From the NCBI RefSeq assembly GCF_900106665.1, contig NZ_FNNA01000002.1, forward strand, positions 248,001 through 312,000: a stretch of 64,000 nt of DNA, read 5' to 3'. Within the stretch, counting starts at the first letter, position 1, and each line of letters begins with the position of its first letter. The position numbers were made by a program, and so were the translations under genes. Under the pieces are notes generated by a model. That model was not told where the DNA came from and searched no databases. It saw nothing but the letters and a program-made list of their open reading frames with translations. Of this stretch, positions 45,165-61,366 are shown piece by piece. The DNA is from Paracoccus sanguinis (GTDB taxonomy: Bacteria > Pseudomonadota > Alphaproteobacteria > Rhodobacterales > Rhodobacteraceae).

Positions 45165-45991
45165 GCCTGGCCTTCCGCGAGGAAGTCGAGCAGCGCCGCG
45201 TTCACCTCGTCGGCGTTGGTCGCAAGGATGCCGTGCGGGGCGCCGTCGAGCTCGATGTAGCGCGCCTGCGGCAGCATCTTCGACAGCCGCAAGCCCGCGG
45301 CGGTGTGCGGCACCGCCCCGTCCGCGGTGCCGTGCATGATCAGCACCGGGCAGGTGATCGCGGCGACGTCCGCGGTGAAGTCGGTGGTGCCGAAGGCATC
45401 GACACAGGCGGTGGTGGCGAGCGGGCTCGCTTGCATCGCCATCCCCCAACTCCAGTCCACGACCGCCTGGCTGACCGGGCGCCGGAACGTGCCCACGCCG
45501 TAGAAGTCCTTGAGGAAACTCTGGAAGAACGCCGGGCGGTCCTGCGTCATCCCATCCTTCATCTGGTCGAGCACCTCGGGCGTCGCGCCGTCGGGGTTGT
45601 CCGCGGACTTGAGCAGCCCCGGCGCCACCGAGGCGAGGAACGCCACCCGCGCGACGCCGCGGCCCTCGTGCCGGCTCATGTAGCGGGCCACCTCGCCGCC
45701 GCCCATCGAGAAGCCGACCAACGTCGCATCCTCGAGCTCGAGCGCGTCCATCACCGCGGACAGGTCGTCGGCGAGCGTGTCGTAGTCGTAGCCCTCGAAC
45801 GGCTGGTCCGAGCGGCCGAAGCCGCGGCGGTCATAGCTGACCACGCGGTAGCCCGCCCCGACGAGCGCGCGGGCCTGATGCTCCCACGAATCGGCCGAGA
45901 GCGGCCAGCCGTGGATCAGCACAACCGGCTGTCCCTGCCCCCAGTCCTTGGTGTAGAGCCCCACCCCGTCGTCGGTCTCGATCCAGGCCAT
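45155..45991 (-). CDS. Alpha/beta hydrolase (non-haem haloperoxidase/arylesterase type)
   Basis: A 278-residue alpha/beta hydrolase. [10 protein letters not shown] is the oxyanion region, [20 protein letters not shown] the conserved Arg/Asp block, [13 protein letters not shown] the nucleophile elbow (Ser95), and [15 protein letters not shown] and DGAPHGI provide the Asp and His. This is the profile of the cofactor-free 'haloperoxidase'/arylesterase group; the physiological ester is unknown. It converges with lldD with overlapping ends. Confidence 0.9.
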   Translation of the reverse strand: MAWIETDDGVGLYTKDWGQGQPVVLIHGWPLSADSWEHQARALVGAGYRVVSYDRRGFGRSDQPFEGYDYDTLADDLSAVMDALELEDATLVGFSMGGGEVARYMSRHEGRGVARVAFLASVAPGLLKSADNPDGATPEVLDQMKDGMTQDRPAFFQSFLKDFYGVGTFRRPVSQAVVDWSWGMAMQASPLATTACVDAFGTTDFTADVAAITCPVLIMHGTADGAVPHTAAGLRLSKMLPQARYIELDGAPHGILATNADEVNAALLDFLAEGQAQA

Positions 45992-46093
45992 GACGTTTCC
46001 CTTTCGCATTGGTCCGTTCGCCGAGCCAACGCCCCCGCCCGCCCCCGGTTTCCCCGGGGCCACCCTCGCCGTCCCCGACCGGGATGTTGCGGC

Positions 46094-46122
46094 TTTTCAA
46101 TCCGCCCGGCCTGCGCTATAGG
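46094..46122 (+). promoter_or_regulatory. Candidate sigma-70 promoter of rplY
   Basis: TTTTCA (4/6 to the -35 consensus), a 17-base spacer and TATAGG (4/6 to the -10) lie 65 bases upstream of the rplY ATG. The local drop in GC supports it. Confidence 0.45.
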
Positions 46123-46186
46123 CCCCGCTTCCGGCCAAGACACCCTTGGAGGCGGCCGGTTCATGCAATGCAAGAGGAATACAGCA

Positions 46187-46837
46187 ATGGCCAAAGAGAT
46201 CCCTGATCTGGTGGCCGAGGCACGCGCGGGGACAGGCAAGGGGGCCGCCCGCCAAGCTCGCCGCGAAGGCAAGGTGCCCGGTATCGTTTACGGCGACGGG
46301 AAAGACCCGATGCCGATCCAGCTCGACTTCAACCCCCTGCTGACCAAGCTGCGCGCCGGGCGGTTCATGTCGACGCTCTGGAACCTCAAGGTCGAGGGGC
46401 AAGAGGACGTGCGCGTCATCTGCCGCGGCGTCCAGCGCGACGTGGTGAAGGACCTGCCGACCCACATCGACCTGATGCGCCTGCACCGGAACACGCGGGT
46501 GAACCTGTTCATCCACGTCACCTTCGAGAACCACGAGGACTCTCCCGGCCTCAAGCGCGGCGGCACGCTGGTCGTGGTGCGCCCCGAAGTCGAGCTGGTG
46601 GTGACCGCGTCGGACATCCCCGACCACATCACCGTGGACCTGACCGGCAAGAAGATCGGCGACGTGATCCACATCAACGATGTGCAGCTGCCCGCCGGCG
46701 CCAAGCCGACCATCGACCGCAACTTCGTCATCGCCAACATCGCCGCGCCCTCGGGCCTGCGGTCGGAAGACGATGCGGCCTCCGAGACGGTGCCCACCAC
46801 CGAGATGGGCCCCGACGTCGCCCCGGTCGAGAACTGA
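46187..46837 (+). CDS. rplY: 50S ribosomal protein L25 (general stress protein Ctc type)
   Basis: A 216-residue TL5/Ctc-type L25. The N-terminal L25 domain has [20 protein letters not shown] and the C-terminal TL5 beta domain has [40 protein letters not shown] and [13 protein letters not shown]. It binds 5S rRNA. I chose the ATG at 46187 with GAGGA upstream; an in-frame ATG at 46163 lacks a good site. An acidic tail follows the TL5 domain. A clear intrinsic terminator follows. Confidence 0.95.
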   Translation: MAKEIPDLVAEARAGTGKGAARQARREGKVPGIVYGDGKDPMPIQLDFNPLLTKLRAGRFMSTLWNLKVEGQEDVRVICRGVQRDVVKDLPTHIDLMRLHRNTRVNLFIHVTFENHEDSPGLKRGGTLVVVRPEVELVVTASDIPDHITVDLTGKKIGDVIHINDVQLPAGAKPTIDRNFVIANIAAPSGLRSEDDAASETVPTTEMGPDVAPVEN

Positions 46838-46861
46838 TCCCACCCTCGGGTGGCATGAAGG

Positions 46862-46887
46862 GGGCGGCGCCGCGGCGCCGCCCTTTT
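46862..46887 (+). terminator. Rho-independent terminator of rplY
   Basis: GGGCGGCGCC pairs with GGCGCCGCCC around a 2-base loop, followed at once by TTTT. The 10-bp stem is perfect, 25 bases after the rplY stop. Confidence 0.9.
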
Positions 46888-46918
46888 GCATGACGCCCCG
46901 CGCTGCTAGGTCCATCCC

Positions 46919-48256
46919 ATGAGCGATCCCATCCATATCGTCGGCGCCGGCATGGCCGGGTCCGAGGCCGCCTGGCAGATCACCCGCGCGGGCGTGCCCG
47001 TGGTAATCCACGAGATGCGCCCCGAGGTCGGCACCTTCGCCCACCGCACCGGCGACTGCGCCGAGATGGTGTGCTCGAACAGCTTCCGCTCGGACGACGA
47101 CGTGAACAACGCCGTGGGCCAGCTGCATTGGGAGATGCGGGCCGCAGACGGGCTGATCATGGCGATGGCCGACCGCTACCGCCTGCCCGCGGGGGGCGCG
47201 CTGGCGGTGGACCGCGACGCCTTTTCGGCCGCCGTCACCGCGGCGCTGCGGGCCGAGCCGCTGGTCTCGTTCCAGCCGGGCGAGATCGACGCCCTGCCCC
47301 CGGACGGCCGCTGGATCTTCGCCACCGGCCCGCTGACCTCGCCCGCCCTCGGCGCGGCGATCCGGGCCGAGACGGGGGCCGATGCGCTGGCTTTCTTCGA
47401 CGCCATCGCACCCATCGTCCACGCCGACACGGTGGACATGAGCGTGGCGTGGCGGCAGTCGCGCTATGACAAGGGCGAGACCGAGGACGAGCGCACCGCG
47501 TATCTCAACTGCCCGATGACCCGCGACGAGTACGAGGCGTTCATCGACGCGCTCCTCGCCGCCGAAAAGACCGAGTTCCACGAGGGCGAAACCGCTGGGT
47601 ATTTCGACGGCTGCCTGCCCATCGAGGTCATGGCCGAGCGCGGGCGCGAGACGCTGCGCCACGGGCCGATGAAGCCGGTGGGGCTCACCAACGCCCACAA
47701 GCCGGCCGAGAAACCTTATGCGGTGGTTCAGCTTCGCCGGGATAACGCACTGGGAACGCTGTATAATATCGTGGGCTTCCAGACCAAGATGAAATACGGC
47801 GCGCAGACCCAGGTGTTCCGCATGATCCCGGGGCTGGAAAACGCCAGCTTCGCCCGGCTGGGCGGCATCCACCGCAACACGTTCCTCAATTCGCCGACGC
47901 TGATCGACGACCGGCTGCGGCTGCGCGCCCACCCCCACCTGCGCTTCGCAGGCCAGGTCACGGGGGTCGAGGGCTATGTCGAGAGTGCCGCGATGGGCCT
48001 GCTCGCCGGGCGGATGGCTGCGGCCGAGGCGCTGGGGCGCGATCTCGGTCCGCCGCCGCAGACGACCGCCATGGGCGCGCTCGTGCACCACATCACCGGC
48101 GGCGCCGAGGCCAAAAGCTTCCAGCCGATGAATGTCAACTTCGGCCTGTTCCCGCCGGTCGAGGCCAGGGGCGGGCGGCGCGGCCGCAAGGACCGTTACC
48201 CGGCCTACACCGAGCGCGCCAAGCAGGACTTCACCGCGTGGCTGGCCACCGCATGA
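46919..48256 (+). CDS. trmFO: tRNA U54 5-methyltransferase TrmFO (folate/FAD-dependent)
   Basis: A 445-residue TrmFO. The FAD site is [16 protein letters not shown], followed by [40 protein letters not shown] (catalytic Cys), [20 protein letters not shown] and [19 protein letters not shown]. It makes ribothymidine at position 54 of tRNA using methylenetetrahydrofolate. Its stop overlaps gluQ (ATGA). Confidence 0.96.
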   Translation: MSDPIHIVGAGMAGSEAAWQITRAGVPVVIHEMRPEVGTFAHRTGDCAEMVCSNSFRSDDDVNNAVGQLHWEMRAADGLIMAMADRYRLPAGGALAVDRDAFSAAVTAALRAEPLVSFQPGEIDALPPDGRWIFATGPLTSPALGAAIRAETGADALAFFDAIAPIVHADTVDMSVAWRQSRYDKGETEDERTAYLNCPMTRDEYEAFIDALLAAEKTEFHEGETAGYFDGCLPIEVMAERGRETLRHGPMKPVGLTNAHKPAEKPYAVVQLRRDNALGTLYNIVGFQTKMKYGAQTQVFRMIPGLENASFARLGGIHRNTFLNSPTLIDDRLRLRAHPHLRFAGQVTGVEGYVESAAMGLLAGRMAAAEALGRDLGPPPQTTAMGALVHHITGGAEAKSFQPMNVNFGLFPPVEARGGRRGRKDRYPAYTERAKQDFTAWLATA

Positions 48257-49140
48257 CCCCCGGGGGCGAGGTCACGCGCTTTGCCCCCTCGCCCACCGGG
48301 CCGCTGCATCTCGGCCATGCCTTCGCCGCCCTGACCGCCGCCGCCCATGCGGCGCCCGGGCGGTTCCTTCTCCGCATCGAGGACATCGACCGCGCCCGCT
48401 GCCGCCCCGAGTGGGAGGCCGCGATCGAGACCGACCTGCGCTGGCTCGGCCTCGACTGGCCCACCCCGGTCATGCGCCAGTCCGAGCGGCTGCCCGCCTA
48501 CCGCGCCGCGCTCGACCGCCTTGCGGACATGGGTCTCACCTACCCCTGCCGCTGCCGGCGGGCCGACATCGCCGCGGCACTCTCGGCCCCGCAGGAGGGC
48601 GCGGTGATCGGCCCCGACGGGCCGGTCTATCCCGGCACCTGCCGGGGGCGGCCGATGTCGGAGGCTGGCCCAGACGACGCCATAAGGCTGGACATGGGCG
48701 CGGCGCTCGCCCGGCTCGGCACGGACGGCGTCGGCTTTCACGACCGCGCGGTGCTGCCGGGGACCACGCACCGCCTCGCGGCGGCCGACATGGTGGCGGG
48801 GATCGGCGACGTGGTGCTGGCCCGGCGCGGGATGGGGACGAGCTATCACCTGTCGGTGGTGGTGGACGACGCGGCGCAGGGAATCACGCTGGTGACGCGC
48901 GGCAAGGACCTGTTCGACGCCACCTACATCCACGCCCTGCTGCAGGCGCTGCTGGACCTGCCGCAGCCCGACTATCTGCACCATCGGCTGATCCGCGACG
49001 ACTCCGGCCGCCGGCTTGCCAAGCGCGACGACGCCCGCGCGCTCGCGCTCTACTGTGCCGAGGGGCGGACGCCGGAGGACATCCGTCAGATGATCGGCCT
49101 GGACAGCTCGACCTCGGCGCCCTCGCGCAACGCGGTGTAG
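48253..49140 (+). CDS. gluQ: Glutamyl-Q tRNA(Asp) synthetase
   Basis: A 295-residue GluRS paralogue without an anticodon-binding domain. [20 protein letters not shown] carries the HIGH-type signature, [11 protein letters not shown] follows, [14 protein letters not shown] with YPGTCRG forms the zinc site, and [10 protein letters not shown] is the KMSKS counterpart. It glutamylates queuosine at the wobble position of tRNA-Asp. The ATG at 48253 overlaps the trmFO stop. The last 55 bases overlap hisI on the other strand. Confidence 0.95.
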   Translation: MTPGGEVTRFAPSPTGPLHLGHAFAALTAAAHAAPGRFLLRIEDIDRARCRPEWEAAIETDLRWLGLDWPTPVMRQSERLPAYRAALDRLADMGLTYPCRCRRADIAAALSAPQEGAVIGPDGPVYPGTCRGRPMSEAGPDDAIRLDMGAALARLGTDGVGFHDRAVLPGTTHRLAAADMVAGIGDVVLARRGMGTSYHLSVVVDDAAQGITLVTRGKDLFDATYIHALLQALLDLPQPDYLHHRLIRDDSGRRLAKRDDARALALYCAEGRTPEDIRQMIGLDSSTSAPSRNAV

Positions 49141-49442
49141 AAGCACGAGCGGCGGTTGGTGTGGCAGGCCGGGCCGACCTGATCGACCAGCAAAAGCAGG
49201 CAATCGCGGTCGCAGTCGAGCCGCATCTCGACCAGCCGCTGGGTGTGGCCCGAGGTCTCGCCCTTCACCCAGAAGGCCTGGCGCGAGCGCGACCAGTAGA
49301 CCGCGCGCCCCTCGGCCAGCGTCCGGGCCACGGATTCGGCGTTCATCCAGGCGAGCATCAGCACCTCGCCCGTCGCATGGTCCTGGGCGATGGCGGGGAT
49401 CAGGCCGTTGGCGTCGTAGCGCAGCGTGGCGGGGTTGAACAT
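49086..49442 (-). CDS. hisI: Phosphoribosyl-AMP cyclohydrolase HisI
   Basis: A 118-residue single-domain His[61 protein letters not shown] and [12 protein letters not shown] are the conserved blocks with the Asp/Cys metal ligands. It catalyses the third step of histidine synthesis. The C-terminal 18 codons lie antisense to the end of gluQ. It has no HisE domain, as usual in alphaproteobacteria. Confidence 0.96.
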   Translation of the reverse strand: MFNPATLRYDANGLIPAIAQDHATGEVLMLAWMNAESVARTLAEGRAVYWSRSRQAFWVKGETSGHTQRLVEMRLDCDRDCLLLLVDQVGPACHTNRRSCFYTALREGAEVELSRPII

Positions 49443-49534
49443 CGGTTTTCCTTTCGCGGCCGCGTGCCTATCTAGACCGCAGCACCGGCCGGGGAAAGCC
49501 GCCGGGACAGGGGGACCGCAGACAGGGGGACCGC

Positions 49535-49990
49535 ATGGCCGACGACGATCTGATGGCGCTCTACTCGCGCCGCCTGCTGGCGCTGGCGGCCGACATCCCG
49601 CATCTGGGCCGCCTCGACGCGCCGCAGGGCAGCGCCAGCTTCCGCTCGCCGCAATGCGGATCGACCGTGACGGCGGACGTGGTGCTGGCGGATGGGCGAG
49701 TCGTGGGCTTTGCGCAGGAGGTGCGGGCCTGCGCGCTGGGTCAGGCCTCGGCGGCGGTGCTGGGCGGCGCGGTCATGGGCCGCACGCCGGCCGAGCTCGC
49801 CCGCGCCCGCGACGCGCTGCGGGCCATGCTGGCCGAGGCCGCCGCCCCGCCCGCGCCGCCCTTCGACGGCGCCGAGGCGCTGCTGGCGGCGCGCGAGTTT
49901 CCCAACCGCCACGCCTCGATCCTGCTCGCCTGGCAGGCGGCGGCCGAGGCGGCCGAGGAGGCTGCGGCCGTGGGCGATACGCGGGAATGA
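49535..49990 (+). CDS. IscU/NifU N-terminal-like Fe-S scaffold protein
   Basis: A 151-residue protein with the IscU/NifU N-terminal fold: [17 protein letters not shown] (Cys41), [20 protein letters not shown] (Cys66) and a C-terminal [10 protein letters not shown]. The last segment aligns with the HCS motif of IscU but has Ala at the third Cys (Ala127), so only two of the three usual cluster ligands are left. This may be typical of the rhodobacterial subgroup. It is divergent from hisI. It may help deliver Fe-S clusters, but scaffold function is uncertain. Confidence 0.8.
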   Translation: MADDDLMALYSRRLLALAADIPHLGRLDAPQGSASFRSPQCGSTVTADVVLADGRVVGFAQEVRACALGQASAAVLGGAVMGRTPAELARARDALRAMLAEAAAPPAPPFDGAEALLAAREFPNRHASILLAWQAAAEAAEEAAAVGDTRE

Positions 49991-50016
49991 AAAAGACCGG
50001 CCCCTGCCAGGGCCGG
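49990..50016 (-). terminator. Rho-independent terminator of the small membrane-protein gene
   Basis: On the minus strand CCGGCCC pairs with GGGCCGG around a 6-base loop, followed by a T-run (plus-strand A run at 49990-49994). It sits about 110 bases after the stop of the 43-codon gene and directly abuts the convergent Fe-S gene. Confidence 0.75.
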
Positions 50017-50128
50017 CCAGTTGCGCGCTACCATGAGGCCGGGGGACTCCGGCGACGATCAGGCGGATCGTTCGGGGTGACGCGGGGCAGAACAGAACAG
50101 GGCAAGCTGTCAGCGAGCTTGCATGACC

Positions 50129-50260
50129 TCACACGCCAGCCAGCGCGGGCAGCCACAGCACGGTGAGTGTGGCCACGCCGATCGCGGCGACCCCCAGCAT
50201 GTCGGCCAGGGCATCGGGCAGATCGGGCAGGGTGCGGGTCGGCTTCACGGTCGGTCTCAT
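50129..50260 (-). CDS. 43-residue single-span membrane peptide, probably SOS-induced
   Basis: A short gene, easily missed, encoding a 43-residue peptide. A basic, proline-containing N-terminus (MRPTVKPTRTLPDLPDALAD) is followed by one hydrophobic span (MLGVAAIGVATLTVLWLPAL, residues 21-40) and the end AGV. The ATG has GAGAGG about 11 bases upstream. A perfect LexA box GTTC-N7-GTTC lies 60 bases upstream, overlapping a TAAAAT that could be the -10, and an intrinsic terminator follows, so it looks like a self-contained SOS unit between recG and the Fe-S gene. Size and topology recall SOS-controlled inner-membrane effectors such as SidA and TisB. No sequence relation to them is claimed. Confidence 0.7.
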   Translation of the reverse strand: MRPTVKPTRTLPDLPDALADMLGVAAIGVATLTVLWLPALAGV

Positions 50261-50319
50261 CACGGGCACCTCTCGTTAACGGTTGCCCTTTTGTTCTCAT
50301 GTTCCGCCGATTCGGTAAA

Positions 50320-50334
50320 GAACATTTTAAGAAC
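50320..50334 (-). promoter_or_regulatory. LexA (SOS) box, perfect GTTC-N7-GTTC
   Basis: The minus strand reads GTTC-TTAAAAT-GTTC, a perfect match to the alphaproteobacterial LexA site. It lies in the 89-base gap between the recG stop and the 43-codon gene, 60 bases before its ATG. The central TAAAAT could serve as the -10 element, so bound LexA would block the promoter. Confidence 0.8.
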
Positions 50335-50349
50335 TATTTACGCGAGCGC

Positions 50350-55944
<5,595 letters not shown>

Positions 55945-56064
55945 ATCCGAGTCCTTATGTCGGTTACTCGCACGCTGAATGGACCGGCCACCGCCACGGG
56001 TCAATACCTTATCGTTTCGCTAGGCCGGATTGTTTCGCCCGGCGCGCGTGCCCATATCCGTGCC

Positions 56065-57093
56065 ATGACCACATCCCCCCGCCCCGACCGCCGCCGGTTC
56101 ATCGCAGCCGCCGCGGCCTTCACCGCTGCCCCCTCGCTCGTGCGCGCCGACGCGACGCTCGACGCCACGCTGGCCGAGGCCGCCGCGCTGACCCAGCTGC
56201 GCGCCATCGCCGTCTGGCGCGACGGGCCCGACGGCGGGCGCGAGATCGCCGCCCGCGGCTACCACGGCTTCACCCCCGACCGGCCGACCAACATCAAGTC
56301 GGCCTCGAAGTCGGTGATCTCGGCGCTGGCCGGGATCGCCATCGCCCGCGGCGTCATCGCCGGCGCCGACCAACCCATCGTGGCGCTGCTGCCCCCCGCC
56401 GACCTGCCCCCCGATCCCGACCCACGGCTGGCCCGCGTGACGGTCGGCAACCTTCTCTCGATGCAGGCGGGGCTGGGCCGCCAGTCAGGTCCGAACTACG
56501 GCCGCTGGGTCAGCAGCGGGAACTGGGTCCGCACCGCGCTCGCCGCGCCGTTCGAGGCCGAGCCGGGCGGGCGGATGCTCTATTCCACCGCCTCGTCGCA
56601 TCTCGTCTCGGCGATCCTGACCCACGCGAGCGGCCGCTCGACGCTGGCGCTGGCGCGCGACTGGCTGGGCGCGATCCCCGGATTCGCCATCACCGGGTGG
56701 GAGCAGGACCCGCAGGGCATCTATCTGGGCGGCAACGAGATGGCGATGTCCACCCGCTCGCTCCTGGCCTTCGGCACCGCCTATGCGCGGGGCGGCGCCG
56801 GGGTGATCCCGCCGGGCTGGATCGGAGAGAGCTGGACGCCGCGCACCAACTCGATCTTCTCGGGCGAATCCTACGGCTACGGCTGGTTCATCGGCCGGGT
56901 CGGCCGCTTCGGCATGGGGCGGCCGGTGCGCTATGGCTGGGGCTACGGCGGGCAGATGATCTATGTGTTCCCGCCCGCGGGCGGCGCGCCGGCGGCGGCG
57001 GTGGCGATCACCTCGGACCCCGACCAGCCCTCGGCCCGCTCGGGCTACCGCAGCGCGCTGCACGATCTCGCCGCGCGGCTGGTGGCGGCATGA
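56065..57093 (+). CDS. Serine hydrolase of the beta-lactamase/esterase family, probably Tat-exported
   Basis: A 342-residue protein. A twin-arginine-type signal (DRRRFIAAAAAFTAAPSLVR) suggests folded export. The SxxK nucleophile is Ser79-Ala-Ser-Lys82 in NIKSASKSVISALAG, a second-motif Tyr is in LYSTASSH, and RYGWGYGGQMIYVFP lies where the third motif is expected. This is the class C beta-lactamase-like esterase/DD-peptidase family (Beta-lactamase, PF00144). The substrate is unknown. It is divergent from the iron-binding protein gene. Confidence 0.85.
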   Translation: MTTSPRPDRRRFIAAAAAFTAAPSLVRADATLDATLAEAAALTQLRAIAVWRDGPDGGREIAARGYHGFTPDRPTNIKSASKSVISALAGIAIARGVIAGADQPIVALLPPADLPPDPDPRLARVTVGNLLSMQAGLGRQSGPNYGRWVSSGNWVRTALAAPFEAEPGGRMLYSTASSHLVSAILTHASGRSTLALARDWLGAIPGFAITGWEQDPQGIYLGGNEMAMSTRSLLAFGTAYARGGAGVIPPGWIGESWTPRTNSIFSGESYGYGWFIGRVGRFGMGRPVRYGWGYGGQMIYVFPPAGGAPAAAVAITSDPDQPSARSGYRSALHDLAARLVAA

Positions 57094-57154
57094 ACACCCG
57101 CCATCGCCCGCGCCGCGTTGACGGCTGGCGGCGCGCGGGATAACCGCCCCGGCC

Positions 57155-58981
<1,827 letters not shown>

Positions 58982-59018
58982 CGCGCCACCCCGATGCGGG
59001 CCGGATGCGGGATGGACG

Positions 59019-59049
59019 TTGACTCGCGCGCCGTCATCCGCCATATAAC
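59019..59049 (+). promoter_or_regulatory. Candidate sigma-70 promoter of rplU-rpmA
   Basis: TTGACT at 59019 (5/6 to the -35 consensus) is followed by CATATAAC; CATATA gives a 17-base and TATAAC a 19-base spacer. It lies about 150 bases upstream of rplU, leaving a long leader without an obvious regulatory structure. Confidence 0.5.
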
Positions 59050-59196
59050 CGCGGACCGGCCGGGCACCCGCCTTGGCCGGCCATTCATTTTTCACAATCA
59101 CCCCCCACGGGGTGCGCTGTCCGAGGCAAGGGGGCGACCCCGCCGAACGCCGGGAAACCGGGGCCACAGGGCGCGGCAGAGACGAAAGACGACATC

Positions 59197-59715
59197 ATGT
59201 TCGCAGTCCTCAAGACGGGCGGCAAGCAGTACCGGGTTCAATCCGGTGACGTGCTGCGCGTCGAGAAACTGGCCGCCGAGCCCGGCGACAAGGTCCAGTT
59301 CAACGATATCCTGATGATCGGCGGCACCATCGGTGCGCCGCTCGTCGCCGGCGCCGGCGTCGTGGCCGAGGTCATCGACACCATCAAGGCCGACAAGGTC
59401 ATCACCTTCCACAAGCGCCGCCGCAAGCACTCGTCGCAGCGCACCCGTGGGCACCGCCAGCAGCTGACCCTGCTGCGCGTCACCGACCTGCTCGAATCGG
59501 GCGCCGACTCGTCGGACGTCAAGGCCGCCGTCGGCGCGCGCTCGGGCAACGGCCCGCGCGTCAAGGGCGACGACCGCTACGCGATGAACAAGTCCGACCA
59601 GGCCGAGATGGCCGCCCGCGTGGCGACCGGCGAGGCGGGCGAGAAGTCGGCCGAAACGGCCGAGAAACCCAAGCGCGCCCGCAAGACGGCCGCCGCTGAA
59701 AGCACGGAGGCGTAA
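59197..59715 (+). CDS. rplU: 50S ribosomal protein L21, C-terminally extended
   Basis: A 172-residue protein. Residues 1-103 are L21 (MFAVLKTGGKQYRVQSGDVL, KVITFHKRRRKHSSQRTRGH, RQQLTLLRVTDL). The remaining 70 residues form an extension with a HhH-like acidic part (KAAVGARSGNGPRVKGDD) and a Lys/Ala/Glu tail, longer than the E. coli protein and usual in Rhodobacterales. rpmA follows after three bases. Confidence 0.96.
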   Translation: MFAVLKTGGKQYRVQSGDVLRVEKLAAEPGDKVQFNDILMIGGTIGAPLVAGAGVVAEVIDTIKADKVITFHKRRRKHSSQRTRGHRQQLTLLRVTDLLESGADSSDVKAAVGARSGNGPRVKGDDRYAMNKSDQAEMAARVATGEAGEKSAETAEKPKRARKTAAAESTEA

Positions 59716-59718
59716 GCC

Positions 59719-59988
59719 ATGGCACACAAGAAAGCAGGCGGCTCGTCCCGCAACGGCCGCGACTCGGCCGGCCGGCGCCTCGGCGTCAAGCTGTTCGGCG
59801 GCCAGTCGGCCATCCCGGGCAACATCATCGTGCGTCAGCGCGGCACCCAGTGGTGGCCGGGCGAGAACGTCGGCATGGGCCGCGACCACACGCTGTTCGC
59901 CCTGACCGAAGGCACCGTGACGTTCCGCAAGGGCCTCAAGGGCCGCACCTACATCTCGGTTCAGGCCGCCGCGCCGGCCGCCGAGTAA
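59719..59988 (+). CDS. rpmA: 50S ribosomal protein L27
   Basis: An 89-residue L27 with the N-terminus [20 protein letters not shown], which reaches the peptidyl-transferase centre, then [20 protein letters not shown] and [18 protein letters not shown]. It is co-transcribed with rplU. No N-terminal cleavage extension is present. A strong terminator hairpin follows. Confidence 0.97.
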   Translation: MAHKKAGGSSRNGRDSAGRRLGVKLFGGQSAIPGNIIVRQRGTQWWPGENVGMGRDHTLFALTEGTVTFRKGLKGRTYISVQAAAPAAE

Positions 59989-60009
59989 CTCCGCCGACGA
60001 ACGCCAGAC

Positions 60010-60038
60010 AAGGGGGATCGGCAGCGCCGGTCCCCCTT
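60010..60038 (+). terminator. Terminator-like hairpin after rpmA
   Basis: AAGGGGGA pairs with TCCCCCTT, extended inward by a G-U pair and three more pairs around a 5-base loop (12 pairs in all). The T-run is short (a TTT four bases beyond), so termination may be partial or Rho-assisted. Confidence 0.65.
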
Positions 60039-60143
60039 GCGCTTTCCGGCATGGCGTTCGTCGCGGGTCACCATTTCCGCACGCAACCGCGCGCCCGCGC
60101 CCGCCGCCCCGCCGTGGCGGACGCCACCCCCCGGAGGATCCCC

Positions 60144-60689
60144 ATGACCCAGGCTGTGCTGATCGGCACCACCCAGCCCGAGATCCGGGCCGAGCGTTTC
60201 CTGCTGCGCCCGCTGCGCGTCTCGGACGAGGGACCGATCCAGCATTACAGTTCGGACCGACGGGTGGCCTGCGGCACCCGCGCCATCCCCCACCCCCTGC
60301 CCCCCGGGGCCGCCGCGCAATACGTCGCCCGCGCCATGTCGCCCGACCGGCACGAGGACGTGTGGGCCATCGACGCAAGCGAATCCGGCCTGGGCGAGCT
60401 GCTGGGGGTGGTCTCGCTGACCCGGATCGAGCCCGAGCAGTCCGAACTCGGGTTCTGGATCGGCTCGGGCTTCTGGAACACGGGCCTCGCGACCGAGGCC
60501 GTGCAGGCGCTGGTCAACGCCAACCCGCACGGCTCGCGCACCCTCTTTGCCGAGGCGTTTCAGGACAACCCCGGCTCGGCCAAGGTGCTGACCAACGCGG
60601 GCTTCGCCTATCTCGGCGACGCCGAAAGCTGGTCGGTCGCCCGCAACGCCCGGGTGCCCACCTGGACCTATCTGCGCCAGATGGCCTGA
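60144..60689 (+). CDS. GNAT family N-acetyltransferase (RimJ/RimL-like)
   Basis: A 181-residue acetyltransferase. RAERFLLRPLRVSDEGPIQH is the usual start of RimJ/RimL-type GNAT proteins, ELLGVVSLTRIEPEQSELGF is the central strand, and GFWNTGLATEAVQALVN corresponds to the acetyl-CoA-binding loop, followed by DNPGSAKVLTNAGFAYLG. The ATG at 60144 has GGAGGA eight bases upstream. The acceptor is unknown. It is often found next to rpmA in Rhodobacteraceae. Confidence 0.9.
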   Translation: MTQAVLIGTTQPEIRAERFLLRPLRVSDEGPIQHYSSDRRVACGTRAIPHPLPPGAAAQYVARAMSPDRHEDVWAIDASESGLGELLGVVSLTRIEPEQSELGFWIGSGFWNTGLATEAVQALVNANPHGSRTLFAEAFQDNPGSAKVLTNAGFAYLGDAESWSVARNARVPTWTYLRQMA

Positions 60690-60735
60690 GCGCGGGCGGC
60701 CCCGCCGCCCCGCCCCGCCCGCTGGCGCCCCTGCT

Positions 60736-61230
60736 TCAGACCTTGAGCGAGATCCCGTTCAGCCCGGCGCTGATCGTGACCGAGTCGATCCACTCCAGCG
60801 CCGCGTTGCTCAGCGGAAACGCCACGGTCAGCGTGTCCGCACCCGGTTGCGCCGGCATCCGCGCCGCGGTGTCCTCGGCCAGCGGCGGCGCGCCGACCAG
60901 CTTGAGCCGCAGCACGCCGTCCGGCCCCGGCCGCACCCGCCCCGCCGGCTGCGGCGTCTCGGTCACCAGCGCCACGTCCCACCAGCCCTTGGTCGGCGCG
61001 ATGGCCGTCACCACCAGCAGCCGCCCCTCGACCGTCGGCTCCCACCGGGCCGAGAGGACCTGCGGGACCGGCAGCCGCTGGTCGGTGTCGGCATAGCCGC
61101 CGCGCGGCTCGAGCGTCTGCGGCCCGCGCGGGGCGCCGCCGCGGTCGAACCACCGCATCGGGTTGAGGCTGCTGTCGCCGCATCCCGCCAGCACCGCGCA
61201 AAGACAGAGGATCCAGAGGGGACGGGTCAT
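60736..61230 (-). CDS. Hypothetical lipoprotein
   Basis: A 164-residue protein with a lipoprotein signal MTRPLWILCLCAVLAGC (Cys17 modified). The mature part has WFDRGGAPRGPQTLEPRGGY followed by beta strands ARWEPTVEGRLLVVTAIAPT and GWWDVALVTETPQPAGRVRP. I know it only as a conserved rhodobacterial lipoprotein without an assigned role. It converges with the GNAT gene and diverges from sufE. Confidence 0.75.
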   Translation of the reverse strand: MTRPLWILCLCAVLAGCGDSSLNPMRWFDRGGAPRGPQTLEPRGGYADTDQRLPVPQVLSARWEPTVEGRLLVVTAIAPTKGWWDVALVTETPQPAGRVRPGPDGVLRLKLVGAPPLAEDTAARMPAQPGADTLTVAFPLSNAALEWIDSVTISAGLNGISLKV

Positions 61231-61312
61231 CGCGCGGCCTTTTCATGTTCAGCGTCGCGCCAGTCTTAGGCGATCGGACCGTCGCGCCTCAAGGGAAAGC
61301 TTGGCCGCCGCT

Positions 61313-61341
61313 TTGACCTTGGCGCCGCCGCGCGCTAACAG
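61313..61341 (+). promoter_or_regulatory. Possible sufE promoter
   Basis: TTGACC (5/6), a 17-base spacer and TAACAG (3/6) lie 26 bases before the sufE ATG. The -10 is weak, so this is tentative. Confidence 0.35.
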
Positions 61342-61366
61342 CCCGGAACCAGCGAAAGGACCGCCC

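Noticed and set aside
50028..50300. 90-residue open frame overlapping the small SOS gene in another frame.
   Set aside because: Its product is Arg/Pro-rich without a pattern, while the overlapping 43-residue frame has a ribosome site, a membrane span and a promoter/terminator context.
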